DNA of 64,000 bases from Excoecaria cochinchinensis (lineage: Eukaryota; Streptophyta; Magnoliopsida; Malpighiales; Euphorbiaceae): positions 10,425,501 to 10,489,500 of the forward strand of contig CANTUQ010000043.1 of assembly GCA_947683425.1 (NCBI GenBank). Reading direction: 5' to 3'. Every line of letters starts with the position of its first letter. Position 1 is the first letter of the stretch. Positions 43,473 to 55,990 of this stretch are shown here, one piece after another. The notes below the pieces were generated by a model, which had not been told where the DNA came from, did not search any database, and saw only the letters and a program-made list of their open reading frames with translations. The translations under genes and the position numbers were made by a program.

Positions 43473-46003
43473 TGTAACAACCCAAATAGGGTCTGGTCGG
43501 AATCTGCACGGTAAGTCGGTTATTTGAGGGTATTTTTGTAATTCGAGTAAGAGAAAAATTGGATAATAAGGATTTATGTGTTAAAAGAATTAATTAATTA
43601 AGTAAATAGTTAAGTGAAGGGAATAATAGTGTGTGCTCGTGGCGTATGGTTGTAGTATGTAGGTGGTTTAAGGGCTGTTATTGTGTGGGTTGTGGTGAAT
43701 GGTGCATTGAAGATATTTATGTAAAAAGGCTTGTGTGTGTTTAGTGTATGGTGCCAAGAGTGGTTATGTTAAGATGGATTGATGGATTCTATAGGATTGT
43801 GACAAGTGGCTTGGAGGTTGGTGAGCATTTAATGAAAAGTAAGAGAGAGGGAAGGGAAGTGAAGAAATTTGCCTAGCTTCCTATGGAAGCTACCTCATTT
43901 CTCTCTTCTCTCCTTCATTTTCCTTTCTCCCCTCTCTCTTGCTTCCATTTTTCTGCTTCCATCTCTTGTCTCTTGAGTTTTCTTGGAATTTTGAGCTAAG
44001 GTCTTGAAGGATTGTAAGAGGTAAGTATTTGGATTTCTTGAGTTCTAATCTTGGGTTCTTATTCTCTTGCATTCATTTCTGGTTTTGATTGTGGTTTTGG
44101 GTCTGATTTGAGTGTGTTGTAGCTGGATTTTGTGCAAACATCGGAAGAGAGAAGGAAGAGCAAGGGCAAGGATAAAGTGGTTTCGTGAGGGGCACAGTTT
44201 GAAGCTTCATTTTCAGGTATGGGAGCTGTGTTCTTGAGTGTTTATTTGGGAATGGGTTTGGAATGCATGCAAGTGATTGGGAGTTATGTGGTGGATTTTG
44301 TGTTTTTCCCCTAATTTCCTCCTTGGATCTACTCTATGTTGTGATTGCATGACTTTTGCCATATTGGGTGTTTTATAAATGCATGTTTAAATTGAGTAGT
44401 GATTTATAGTGAAGTGATAGTGATGCAGTGAAATTAGTATGTGTGTTTTTGGAACTTGATGATGCCATGTTAATGGATTTTGAGTTGGGTTGTGAGTGAA
44501 TCTATGATGAATTGATGATGGATTATTATTTAAAATGTGTTTATGTGGTTTTGGCAATATTGTGGTGATGTGCCGGAGGCTTGAGGTAAGTGCTTGTGCA
44601 TGTTGTGTGTTTGTATGAAGAATTGTGTGTGAGTAGTGAAGGAAAAGTACAGAAATGGGCGAATCTGGGTTCTGTCGCGATCACGACAAGTGCCGCGATC
44701 GCGATAGAAGTTGGACTTGGCCCCTTGTTCTTGAAGAGCCCTCTATCGTGATCGCGAAGTTTGCCGCGAGCGCGACAGAGAGCTCGGTAGCAGAACCCTC
44801 TGCTCGAGCGTGCTGTCCAGCGGGCGCGCGAGGAGGAAGGAACTGGTCACTGTCGCGATCGCGACGCTTATCACGAGAGCGACAGAGCTCGGCTCCGTGG
44901 ATTTCTGCCGCGAGTGCTTCGTCGCGAGTAGGCCCCCTGGTGCGACCTCGCGAGGAAGTACCCCGTGCTCTGTCGCAAGCGCGACACTTGTCGCGATTGC
45001 GACAGAGGCCTTTCCTGGTTGTCCTATTTTCTAAATGTGTTTATTTTGTTCCACTTTGCACGGTTTCTCACTATTCCATGACTTGAGTTGTGCTTATGAC
45101 TTGTGATAGCAATGTAATAGTGTCTTAGTTATGATTTTATTCATGATTTGAACCTTGTTGTTGATTGTGTTATGTTGTATGAGTCAACGTGTTGTCGAGC
45201 CTGAAGTGTCAAGGTATAGGATAATTAAGCATGCTTAAGAAGGGCTAGTGTACAGCTGTTCAGTCCGCCCCATTGGGCAAAGCGGTCAACCTCCGAGATG
45301 GTCATCTTCCGTGTAGTGATAAAATGTTTTGAGACTCTGGTATCCCGCGCTACCTTCGGATATTAAAGTGTTTTTGAGGCTTTGGTCTCCCGTGCCGTGT
45401 TCCCGTATCCTCCACCATTGATTTCAGGCTTTTGTGTGAACTGTCTGGTATCGATTTAGTGAAGTGTTCTGATTATTGTGTGACTCTGAATAGTGTAATG
45501 GTTTAGTATTTTGTATTATTTATCCTGAATATACTTATATCTCTGTACTCTGATTCATAATGAATTATGTATGTTAGTGCATGTTTTCTTGTATAGTGTT
45601 CTGTTGTGTTTGTTCCTCCCCACTAAGTGTTATCGCTTAGCACGGGCTTTTATCCCTTGCAGGTAGCGTGAAGGATTTTTGGGAGCTGCTCGTGTCGCGT
45701 ATCTGCAGGCAGGCCACATAGGAGTCGAGTTATTTATTTTGTCTCCTCCTGTAATTCTTTTTGTATTTGTATTTTTGTAAAGGATTTTAAGTTGTAATCT
45801 TTTGGGATATTGTACATAGTTTTGTATTTTGTTTTTATTGTATTGAAGTATATTTTCTATGATTTTTATTATTTTTGGTTATTGAATGCTTCCACTTAGC
45901 GCATGTATGCTTCCGCTGTATGTTCCGTCGCGTCGTGAGTGAGCGTCGTGTAGTGCGCCCGCCGGTGCCCTTCCAACGGGGGGGCGGCGGTGGGGGTGTT
46001 ACA
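43473..46003 (+). repeat. 3' LTR of gag-only element 1
   Basis: Counterpart of 39551-42063, with cassette 44671-45010, palindrome 45225-45238 and double hairpin 45623-45660 (first stem ctaagtg..cgcttag has one unpaired change; second ends cccttgcag). Confidence 0.92.
44671..45010. repeat. Palindromic cassette, TCGCGATCGCGA type
   Basis: Counterpart of 40751-41070 with one more short unit (cgcttatcacgagagcgacag). Confidence 0.85.
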
Positions 46004-46898
46004 GAACTTGATGCTCAGCCTTTACCTGTTGACACGTTAGGCACTTGGACACAAAGTCCACTATGTCTCTTTTCATGCCGGACCACCAATAGAACTGTTT
46101 CATATCTCGATACATCTTCTCACTACCAGGATGCATGGTGAAAACTGTACTATGCGCCTCCACCAAAAGCTGTCTTTTTAACTCTTCATTATCTGGTACA
46201 CACAAACGGTGTCTATACAAAAGAACCCCATCTTAAACTGAGAACTCTGACTGCTTGCCCAAACTAACTTCTTGCACAATCTGCTGAAGCCTCTCATCAA
46301 CCCTTTGAGCATCAACTATCCTCTGTCTCAAGGTAGGCTTCACTCTCAACTGAGCCATCAAAGCTCCATCTGAACCAAACCTCCATCGAAACCCCCTCAG
46401 AAATAAAGCAGAAACTGACTTCTGACTCAAAGCATCCGCGACTACATTGGCCTTACCCGGATGGTAATCCATAATGCAGTCGTAATCCTTAAATAACTCA
46501 AGCCAACGACGCTGTCTCATATTCAACTCCTTCTGCGTGAGGAGATACTTTAAACTCTTGTGATCCGTAAATATCCTACATCTCTCCCCATACAGATAAT
46601 GGCACCAAATCTTCAAAGCAAAGATCACAACCGCCAACTCTAAATCATGCATCGAATAATTCCTCTCATTCGGCTTCAACTGTCGAGAAGCATAAGCTAC
46701 CACCTTACCTTCTTGCATCAGAACACAACCCAGACCAACACTTAAAGCATCGCTATACATAACAAACTCCTTACCCAAGATGGGTTGAGTCAGTATAGGA
46801 GCTTCAACTAGCAACTTCTTCAACTGCTCAAAATAAGTCTGACATCTGTCTGACCACTCAAACTTAACTCCTTTCCTCAACAACCTGGTCATCGGAGC
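46004..46898 (-). pseudogene. Gypsy pol middle: RNase H and integrase zinc domain
   Basis: Minus-strand translation: MTRLLRKGVKFEWSDR, YSDALSVGLG, HDLELAVVIF, FTDHKSLKYLLTQKELN, KANVVADALSQKS, then HSTVFTMHPGSEKMYRDMKQFYWW and SKCLTCQQVKAEHQ. A stop near 46232 separates the two frames. It joins 38406-39550 across one gag-only element and 55991-57364 across the other. Confidence 0.92.
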
Positions 46899-49446
46899 TG
46901 TAACAACCCAAAAAAGGCCTAGTCAGAATTTGTGTGGTAAGTCGGTAAATTAGGGGTATATCAGTAAATTGAGCAAGAGTAGAATTTGGATAATAAGGAT
47001 TTTAATAGCAAAGAAATTAATTAATTAAGTGAAGAAGAGGAATTACTAAGTGTGCTTGTAGTGTATGGTGTTAGGATATAAGTGGGTTAAGGGATTTTAT
47101 TGTGTGGTTTAGGTGTGTATGGTGCCTTGGATGTAAGTGGTTTATAAGAAATATTATGGTGTGAGTTAAGTTTGGTGACTTGGAGATATTTATTTAAGAG
47201 ACGGTTGTGTGTGTTTTGTGTATGGTGCCAAGAGTGGATAAGTCAAAGTGGATGGTCTGATTCTCTAGGATTGTGACAAGTGGCAAGGGTAGGTGAGCAT
47301 TAAATGGAAAAGTAGGAGAGAGGTAAGGGGAAGGCAGATTTTCTTGTGACGCTTCCTGTGGAAGCTGCCCTCTTCCCTTGCTATGCCATTTCCCGTCCCT
47401 TCTCTCTCTCTTGATCCCATTTTCTGCTTTCTTCTCCTTTCTCTTGTGTCATCCTGGGGCTTTGAGTAGGATTCCTGAGTTTTTGAACTGAGTTCTTGAA
47501 GGTAAGTGCTTGGATTTGAGTTGGGTATCTTCATCTTCTACTTTCCTTAAATTCTGGTTTTGAAGTGTGAGTTTGTGGTTTGATTTAAGTGTGTTCTTGG
47601 TTTGGTTTGTGCAAGAATCGGAAGAGAGAAGGTAGAGTAAAGGTAAAGATAAAGTGGGATTGTGAGGAGCCCGGTTTGAAGCTGCAATTTTAGGTTTGGG
47701 AGTTTAATCCTTGTTGTGATGAGTTTTGAGTTATGCCCTAGTTCTCAAATGGATTCTATATGTAATTGTGTTTTCTAATTCTTGGTGTCTTGAGTGTTTT
47801 GTTTGGGTAAATGCATGTGACTAGTGTGTGAGGAATTTGAGTGAAATGTTAGTAAATAGTGAGCATGGTATGTGTTTTTGGAACATGAACATGTTATGTT
47901 AATGAAATTTTACGTTAAGTTTTGATGGCATTCATGATGAATGGATGGTTGATTATTGTAGTAAAATGTGTTTATGTGGCTTTGTGAATGATGCGGTGAT
48001 GTACTAGAGGCTTGAGGTAAGTGTTTGTGCATGGTTGAATGAATGTATGAAGGGTTGTGTTGTGAAGAGAGTAGGAAAAGTATAGATCTGGGCAATTCTG
48101 GGTTTTGTCGCGATCGCGAAAGAACGCGGATTGGTCCCACATGGCTGGAGAGCCCTCTGTCGCGACCGTGACATTTTCGCAAGCACGATAGAGAGCTCAG
48201 TAGTCGAGTCCTCCGCGCGAGCATGATGTCGAGCATGCGCACGAGGAGGAAGGAACTGGTCTCTATCGCGACCGCGACATTGTCGTGAGCGCGACAGAGC
48301 TCAGTTGTGTGAGTCTGCCGTGCGTACTTCGTCGCGAGCGCGCTTCCTGGCACGAGCTCAAGATGGGGTGCCCCATGTTCTGTCACGAGCGCGACACTGT
48401 CGCGATCGTGACAGAGGCCCTTCCTACTTGCCCTGTTTTCTGAATGTGATTCTTTTGTCCCACTTTGCACGGTTTCTCACTATTGCTGGTTCATAATTGA
48501 GTTATATCTTGTTGACCTTTTTATACTCGTGTCGTTGTAGTGAATTAATATGATGTTGGGATTTTTGCTTTGAGTTTTGTATAGTAAGTGTTGTGATTAA
48601 GTGCGAATTATCGAGCCTGAAGTGTCAAGGTAGTGGATAATTAAGCATGCTTAAGAAGGGTTTGTGAGTGCAGCTGCCCGTGTCCGCCCCGTTTGGGCGA
48701 AGAGGTCGACCTCCGAGATGGTCATCTTCCGTGTAGTGATAAAATATTTTGAGACTCCGTCGCCCGCGCTACCTTCGGGTATTAAAACTGTTTTTGAGGC
48801 TTCGGTCTCTCGTGCCGTGTTCCCATATCCTCCACCATTGAATTTAGGCTATTGTGAATAGTGTCTGGTGTTGGTTAGTGAAGTGTTTTGATTATTGCGT
48901 GATCTTGATTAAGGTAATTTATTCGTGCTTTCTGTTTTCAATTCTGATTTCATATAGTGACTCTTGATCTGTGCATATATTTCTGTTCTCTGGTAGTTAG
49001 TAAATTCTGTATGTTAGTGCTTAATATTTTGCATAGTGTTCTGTTGTGTTTTGTCCCTCCCCACTAAGCGTTATCGCTTAGCACGGGTTCTTTTCTCGTG
49101 TAGGTGGCAAGGTTTTGAGTTCCTGTTCGTGTTCTGAGTCACGCATCTGCAGGCTGGCCACATAGGAGTAGAGTTATTTATTTTTGTCTCCTCCTATAAT
49201 TCTTTTTGTATGTAGTATTTTTGTATAGTGGCTCATGTAACTTTTTGTTAGTTTTTGATGTAATATTTTTGGATATTGTATCTAACGCTATATTTTGATT
49301 ATATGAGATTTATGTTCTGCCTTTGTTATTATTGTTAGTGAACACTTCCGCTCAGTATATGTATCTCTGTATGTATGTTGTGAGTGAGCGTCGGGTAGCG
49401 CGCCCGCCAGTGCCCTTCCAACGGGGGCGGCGGTGGGGGTGTTACA
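46899..49446 (+). repeat. 5' LTR of gag-only element 2
   Basis: Starts tgtaacaacccaaaaaaggcc; ggtaagt near 47502, cassette 48105-48420, palindrome 48641-48654, TTCG mini-hairpins (taccttcgggta 48770-48781, gaggcttcggtctc 48796-48809), double hairpin 49064-49102. Confidence 0.92.
48105..48420. repeat. Palindromic cassette, TCGCGATCGCGA type
   Basis: Repeated cgcgatcgcga / gcgagcgcgaca motifs in the standard LTR slot. Confidence 0.82.
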
Positions 49447-49451
49447 GTTTG

Positions 49452-49463
49452 TGGTATCAGAGC
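49452..49463 (+). other. Primer binding site of gag-only element 2
   Basis: tggtatcagagc, initiator-Met type. Confidence 0.9.
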
Positions 49464-49576
49464 ACCGGTTTAGGCGATTGTGGTTATCTTTGATTGTTAT
49501 GTGTCGAGTCTTTGCATCAGAGTCAATTTTGTGTCGTGGCCTAATGCAAATGTGTCTTGTCTTGTGTAGTGTCTAG

Positions 49577-50749
49577 ATGGAGTCTGATCCAAGTGAGAAC
49601 GTGGGTGAGATGGCTAGTAGTACGAGTGTAGTGAGAGGCAAGCGACCTGCTCCACAGCGTCAGCAAGAAGAGATTCCTGGTATGGGTTTTGGTCATGAGA
49701 ATCCAGTTCTAGTGCAAGGTTTGCTTCAGTTGGTATAGAGGTTGACTGCTCCTAAGGCTCCGACCGAGTTATTAAGAAAGAGAGGAGTAAAAGATTTTCA
49801 TGGGACTGCTTTAGACTAATCTGATGTGGCCGAGTTTTGGCTTAAGAGGGTAGGTCGGATTTTGCAAGAGATTAGATGTCCCGCAGATCAGAGGGTGCTT
49901 TGCGCAGTGTCGTTGCTACAAGGGTCAGCGTACGATTAGTGGGAACTTGTGATGCGTAATCCTCAGCGACCAGCCGAGTTGACATGGGAATTCTTCAAGC
50001 AAGAATTTGACCAGAAGTATGTGACGAAGGCATACCGAGAAGCTAAGTGGAGAGAGTTCATCAGTCTGAAGCAGCGGGGTATGACCGTAAGTGATTACGA
50101 GAAGGAATTCAGCCGATTAAGTAAGTATGTGCCCGAGCAATTGTTGACGGATGAGTTTAGATGTATACACTTTCAAGAGGGATTGCGTGAGGTGATCAGA
50201 GGTCCTTTATCTGCAATGTCAGTCATGCAACAAGTGGGGTACTATCAGTTAGTGGCAGCAGCGATTAAGTTAGAGGAATCCGAGTTAATCAAACAGAGAA
50301 TCGAGAACAAGAGGAAAGCACCGGATGGTGGGATTGGAAGTGGTAAGAAGTCGAGAGGTGTCCCGAGTGGCCAAGGTGTGAAGATTTCGGTTCCGGTACG
50401 TTCGGAAGTCGGTAGTGTAGCGCCACCCTCTAGTAAGGGAAGTGTGATTCCGGAGTTCGAGCATTGTCATAAGCGCCATTGGGGCGAGTGCAGAAGGATT
50501 TCTGGAGCATGTTTCAGATGTGGCAGTCAAGAGCATATGGTGGCAAATTATTCGGATCGAAGAGAGCTTCAGGGTCAACCTGAGATAGAGCCAGTGGTCA
50601 GAGAGCGAGAGGAAATTAGAGTGGTAGAGGCAGTGGACGTCCTTCGCAAGCGCCATTAGAGACAGTGCAAAAGCCGCCAACTGAAGAAGTGTATGCACGC
50701 CCGCGAGTATATGCCATACTGGGAGGGGATGCAGCTGATCGAGCATGAC
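49577..50749 (+). pseudogene. Gag, decayed by three stops and a frameshift
   Basis: ATGGAGTCTGATCC opens a frame that runs to about 50659 with three stops (near 49737, 49818 and 49937). It reads MESDPSENVGEMASS, RKRGVKDFHGTALD, VAEFWLKRVGRIL, LTWEFFKQEFDQKYVTKAY, MTVSDYEKEFSRLSKYVPEQLL and the zinc region FEHCHKRHWGEC / CFRCGSQEHMVANY, with first and last Cys replaced. Near 50585 a frameshift leads out of the RGNQSGRGSGRPS-type tail. Confidence 0.88.
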
Positions 50750-50828
50750 CTTCTGGTAAGTTGTGTTATTAGCTTTCGGTTAAGTTTGGTTTGAGTTTTG
50801 GGTTGTTTGGATATAAGTGATAAGCAGG

Positions 50829-50866
50829 GAAATTTCGAGGATGAAATTTCTTTAAGGGGGAGTGAT
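50829..50866 (+). promoter_or_regulatory. Pre-PPT hairpin and polypurine tract
   Basis: gaaatttc..gaaatttc (50829-50850), then tttaagggggagtgat before the 3' LTR. Confidence 0.78.
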
Positions 50867-51755
50867 TGTAACAACCCAAAAAGGGTCTAGTCAGAATCTG
50901 TGTGGTAAGTCGGTAAATTAGGGGTATTTCAGTAAATTGAGGAAGAGAAGAATTTGGATAATAAGGATTTTAATAGCAAAGAAATTAATTAATTAAGTGA
51001 AGAAGAGGAATTATTAAGTGTGCTTGTAGTGTATGGTGTTAGGATATAAGTGGGTTAAGGGATTTTATTGTGTGGTTTAGGTGTGTATGGTGCCTTGGAT
51101 GTAAGTGGTTTATAAGAAATATTATGGTGTGAGTTAAGTTTGGTGCCTTAGAGATATTTATTTAAGAGATGGTTGTGTGTGTTTTTTGTATGGTGCCAAG
51201 AGTGGATAAGTTAAAGTGGATGGTTTGATTCTCTAGGATTGTGACAAGTGGCAAGGGTAGGTGAGCATTAAATGGAAAAGTAGGAGAGAGGTAAGGGGAA
51301 GGCAGATTTTCTTGTGAAGCTTCCCGTGGAAGCTACCCTCTTTGTCACACCCCGTTTGCCCCCTAGTAGTTTGAGCCTGTCTGTGTGAGCATGCATTTAC
51401 ATGTGTTCGGCATATCATAAGGGTATTTTGGTAAAAATGCATGTTTTTGTGGTTTATTAGCATATGGTAATATGTGTGGCATTAGTGTGTGAATTATTTG
51501 GGAAATGGTTGTGTGCATTTGAGCATATCATATTAAGGTGTTTTAATTGGGAGATGATTATGTGCATGTGTTCATACCATTGTAGGGTGCTTTTAGTTGG
51601 GAGTGCATTGGGTGTGTGTAGTGCATACTTGTTGGGTGTGAGTGATTAGTTTCACCAATAGGAAATTGACACATGTTTAGGGCAAAGAAAAGAAAAAGAA
51701 AAAGGAAAGAAAGAAGGGGAAAGGGCAGATTCAGGTTTCCTTCTTCCCCTCATCA

Positions 51756-51786
<31 letters not shown>

Positions 51787-52427
51787 CATTTTCTTCACTC
51801 TAAGAACTTTAGTGTAGATTCAAGTCTTTATTGGTGGAATTAATCATCTCTTTGCATCCTCTTTGGTAAGTAAATGTATTATTCTCATCTTGTTTTTCAT
51901 TTGTTTTCATCTTCTTCTTCTTTGGGTTTAGATTTAACTAGGGTTTGTTCTTGTTGGTTTTAATTGTTAGTAGATCCTTCCCGCGATCCTAAGGGCAAGA
52001 AAATTGCTGGGACAAGCGGAGCTAAGTGATTGAAGCTTAGAATTTTAGGTTTGGGACTTGTCTTTAATTTGGGTGTGTTTGATGTTTTGAGTTGGTTTGT
52101 GTATTTTGTTGGGAAAAATTGCATGATATGGTTTAATAAGGTGTGTATGTATGTATTAATGGTTGAGATTTACTGTTATTAAGTGTTGGAAATGGTGAAT
52201 TTGAGAGTATGATGATTTAGTTATGCATGGGTATGTTTTGTTAATTTTAATTTATTAATGTTGGATTATTGGATGATTAATTGTGTTATTGATGAGGGTG
52301 TTTGTGGTTTGAGCTGGAAAGGTAAGTTCTTGGGTCGAAATTATGGTTTGGAGTGTGTATTTGGTGATGTGTGTGATTTTGGGTTCGGATTTTTGGAGTG
52401 ACTTCTGCGATTTCTGGAATTTCCAGG

Positions 52428-52750
52428 AGTCACATGGTGGTAAGGAAATAGCTCACCGCCGTGTGGATCGAGGAAATTCCTCAGAAATTGCAAGGCTGAG
52501 ATTTTACACGGCGGTGAGGATACAACCATACCGCCGTGTAAAACGCTACTGCCCAGTTATGTTTTGACCTGTGAGTTTCACACGGCAGTATGGGTTTCCC
52601 TTACAGCCGTGTGAAATGCCTCTGTTGGAGCAGTATTTATGCCTTCGTCCAGCTGTGTTGGGCATGTTACACGGCGGTATGGGATACCCCATACTCCCGT
52701 GTAAACTGTCTTACACGGCCGTATGGATTTCCCATACCGCCGTGTAAAAT
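52428..52750. repeat. Palindromic cassette, ttacacggcggtatgg type
   Basis: About four units of inverted cacggcggtatgg / ccataccgccgtg arms. Same type as 22228-22266 and 23427-23730. Confidence 0.82.
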
Positions 52751-53498
52751 GATTCTGTCCAAATATGCAGATTTTGGACTTCTTTTCTTTTCACTCCTTT
52801 TCATCTTGTGTTTAGTTTTATTTATTGTTTAGTGTTATTCTATCTTTTTAGCATCAATTAATTGTGTATTTTGCTATGCTAAAGTAGTATGTGTTTTATG
52901 TATTAATATATATATTGAGTTATGCTCATGTATGAATTCCTTATGTGATGAGTATTCGGATGTAACTTGTGTTACGCATGACCTGCTAGAGTCTAGTAAG
53001 TGGATAGTTAGGCATGCCTAATAGAGTCTTTTAGCTGCAGCCCTCAGTTCAGTTCGGGCCCCGATCAGGTCCCCGTTAGGTTCCTCGCGAACCCCTCAGT
53101 ATTTGGATCTTGTTTAAGGTCCACTCAGTAAAAATACTGTGTTAATGATTTAAATGAAATGACTTTTGATTTGTACTTGTGAGGTACCCTCAGTAATCGA
53201 TTCGTACCCGTAAGGTACCCTCAGTACACTCATTATCCACTACCTCGAGTCAGCAGGTGTTCGATTGGTTTGCTCTGCTCTGATTTGATTATATCAATGT
53301 GATATCTGAATGAGTATAATGATGAGACGTATGCTTGATTATTTTGGGAATGGTTATGTATTTGAGACACGGAATGAATGGCATTAAATTGTAAGCATGC
53401 TTATAGTTTATACTATAACTATCGCATTGCCATTGTGAATGTGTTATGCCTTGACGACCATTGTGAATGGGCGTCCATATTTTATGTGTGTTTCTCCA

Positions 53499-53537
53499 CT
53501 AAGCGTTTATCGCTTAGCACGGTGTTTTTACCCGTGC
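53499..53537 (+). promoter_or_regulatory. Double hairpin
   Basis: ctaagcgtttatcgcttag, then gcacggtg..acccgtgc, ending cccgtgcag/gtgg. Confidence 0.75.
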
Positions 53538-54673
53538 AGGTGGGGAAGGAGTTTTGCTTTGAGAGAGTCGCCGCCGTCAAGCCAACACATAAGGTTTTAG
53601 TGTAGGGCTTAGCTTTTGTAATCTTTGATGATTCTTTTTGTATAGAACTCTCTTGTATCAGTTTGTTATAGCTTTCGCTTATGTACTTATATTATGGTTA
53701 TGTAATATCTTTTGTCTCAGCTGGTTTGATCAAAACATTATTGTAATGATTTATTATATTAATGTATGATCAGCTATTGCTTTCTTTTCCCTTAAAGTTT
53801 TTAATTTCCCCGTATTTCGGTATGTATGTTATGAATGATTGTATGGTTTGCCTTGTATCCGTTTGGTGGCACCTTGACTCATACGGCATCTCACTCCTAA
53901 TCGGATGTGATCGCCTACGCATGGGTAGGGGGTGTTACACTTTTCCCTTGCTATTCCATTTCCCGTCCCTTCTCTCTCTCTTGCTCCCATTTTCTGCTTT
54001 CATCTCCTTTCTCTTGTGTCATCCTTGGGCTTTGAGTAGGATTCCTGAGTTTTTGAGCTGAGTTCTTGAAGGTAAGTCCTTGGATTTGAGTTGGGTATCT
54101 TCATCTCCTTCTTTCCTTAAATTTTGGTTTTGAAGTGTGAGTTTGTGGTTTAATTTAAGTGTGTTCTTGGTTTGGTTTGTGCAAGAATCGGAAGAGAGAA
54201 GGAAGAGCAAAGGTAAAGATAAAGTGGGATTGTGAGGAGCCCGATTTGAAGCTGCAATTTCAGGTTTGGGAGTTTAATCTTGTTGTGATGAGTTTTAAGT
54301 TATGCCCTAGTTCTCAAATGGATTCTATGTGTAATTGTGTTTTCTAATTCTTGGTGTCTTGAGTGTTTTGTTTGGGTAAATGCATGTGACTAGTATGTGA
54401 GGAATTTGAGTGAAATGTTAGTAAATAGTGAACATGGTATGTGTTTTTGGAACATGAACATGTTATGTTAATAAAATTTTGGATTAAGTTTTGATGGCCT
54501 TCATGATGAATGGATGGTTGATTATTGTAGTAAAATGTGTTTATGTGGCTTTATGAATGATGCGGTGATGTACTAGAGGCTTAAGGTAAGTGTTTGTGCA
54601 TGGTTGAATTAATGTATGAAGGGTTGTGTTGTGAAGAGAGTAGGAAAAGTGCAGATCTGGGCAATTCTGGGTA

Positions 54674-54960
54674 CTGTCACAATCGCGACAGAATGCGGAT
54701 TGGTCCCTCGTGGCTGTAGAGCCCTCTGTCGTGACCGCTACATTTTTACGAGCACGACAGTGAGCTCGGTAGTCGAGTCCTCCACGTGAGCATGCTGCCG
54801 AGCGTGCACCCGAGGAGGAAGGAACTGGTCTCGCGACAGAGCTCGGTTGTGTGAGTCTGCCGTGCGTGATTCGTCGCGAGTGTGCCTCCTGGCGCGAGCT
54901 CGCGATGGGGTGCCCCTTGCTCTGTATCGAGCGCGACACTATCGCGATCGCGACAGAGGC
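54674..54960. repeat. Palindromic cassette, TCGCGATCGCGA type
   Basis: Counterpart of 48105-48420; one internal unit is lost near 54830 compared with the 5' LTR. Confidence 0.8.
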
Positions 54961-55990
54961 CCTTCCTGCTTGCCCTATTTTCTGAATGTGATTCTTTTGT
55001 CCCACTTTGCATGGTTTCTCACTATTGCCTGGTTCATGATTGAGTTATGTCTTGTTGACCTTTTTATACTCGTGTCGTTGTAGTGAATGAATATGATGTT
55101 GGTATTTTTGCTTTGAGTTTTGTATAGTAAGTGTTGTGATTAAGTGCGAGTTGTCGAGCCTGAAGTGTCAAGGTAGTGGATAATTAAGCATGCTTAAGAA
55201 GGGTTTGTGAGTGCAGCTGCTCGTGTCCGCCCCGTTTGGACGAAGCGGTCGACCTCCGAGATGGTCATCTTCCGTGTAGTGATAAAATGTTTTGCGACTC
55301 TGGTCTCCCACGCTACCTTCGGGTATTAAAACTGTTTTTATGGCTTCAGTCTCCCGTGCCGTGTTCCTGTATCCTCCACCATTGAATTCACGCTATTGTG
55401 TGAAGTGTCTGTTATTGGTTAGTGAAGTTTTTTGATTATTGTGTGATCTTGATTAAGGTAATTGCTTCGTGCTTTCTGTTTTCAATTCTGATTTCATATA
55501 GTGACTCTTGATCTGTGCATATATTTCTGTTCTCTGGTAGTTAGTAAATTCTATATGTTAGTGCTTAATATTTTGCATAGTGTTCTGTTGTGTTTTGTCC
55601 CTCCCCACTAAACGTTATCGCTTAGCACGAGTTCTTTTCCCGTGCAGGTGGCAAGGTTTTGAGTTCCTGTTCGAGTTCCGAGTCGCGCATTTGCAGGCTG
55701 GCCACATAGGAGTAGAGTTATTTATTTTTGTCTCCTCCTGTAATTCTTTTTGTATGTAGTATTTTTCTATAGTGGCTCATGTAACTTTTTGTAAGTTTTT
55801 TATGTAATATTTTTGGATATTGTATCTAACACTATATTTTGATTATATGAGATTTATGTTATGCCTTTGTTATTATTGTTAGTGAACGCTTCCGCTCAGT
55901 GTATGTATCTCTATATGTATGTTGTGAGTGAGCGTCGGGTAGCGCGCCCGCCGGCGCCCTTCCAACGGGGGCGGCGGTGGGGGTGTTACA

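Larger units (their letters stand above)
39551..46003 (+). mobile_element. Gag-only gypsy element 1 (TR-GAG type)
   Basis: LTRs 39551-42063 (2513 bp) and 43473-46003 (2531 bp) flank a 1409-bp interior with primer site, gag remnant and polypurine tract. Target duplication gaact (39546-39550, 46004-46008) restores the split pol reading QQVKAEHQ/VPSGLL. No pol domain is present. LTRs differ by many transitions (for instance tgtagcaaccc against tgtaacaaccc), so it is older than the 5320-14412 element. Confidence 0.93.
51343..53939 (+). mobile_element. Solo LTR (CCCTAGTAG type)
   Basis: 2597 bp starting tgtcacaccccgtttgcccc, ending gggggtgttaca. Flanks ctctt (51338-51342) and ctttt (53940-53944) match at four of five positions, and the uninterrupted 5' LTR shows the empty site (gccctcttcccttgc, near 47369). 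It holds ttg/gtaagt near 51866, a (ctt)n run (51758-51800), cassette 52428-52750, palindrome 53008-53021, gtacc/ggtac hairpins near 53185-53220, ccatt-gtg-aatgg near 53457 and the double hairpin 53499-53537. Confidence 0.92.
46899..55990 (+). mobile_element. Gag-only gypsy element 2 (TR-GAG type) with a solo LTR inside
   Basis: 5' LTR 46899-49446 (2548 bp), interior 49447-50866, 3' LTR 50867-55990 enlarged by a 2.6-kb solo LTR (51343-53939). Target duplication ggagc (46894-46898, 55991-55995) restores pol reading across RKG..TAPM. Only gag is present inside. Confidence 0.93.
50867..55990 (+). repeat. 3' LTR of gag-only element 2, interrupted
   Basis: Parts 50867-51342 and 53940-55990. It matches the 5' LTR throughout, with ggtaagt near 54072, cassette 54674-54960 (shorter than in the partner), palindrome 55184-55197 and double hairpin 55608-55646. 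Confidence 0.9.

Noticed and set aside
51758..51800. (ctt)n run and (att)n run at 21207-21228
   Set aside because: Simple microsatellites in LTR sequence; no further significance visible.
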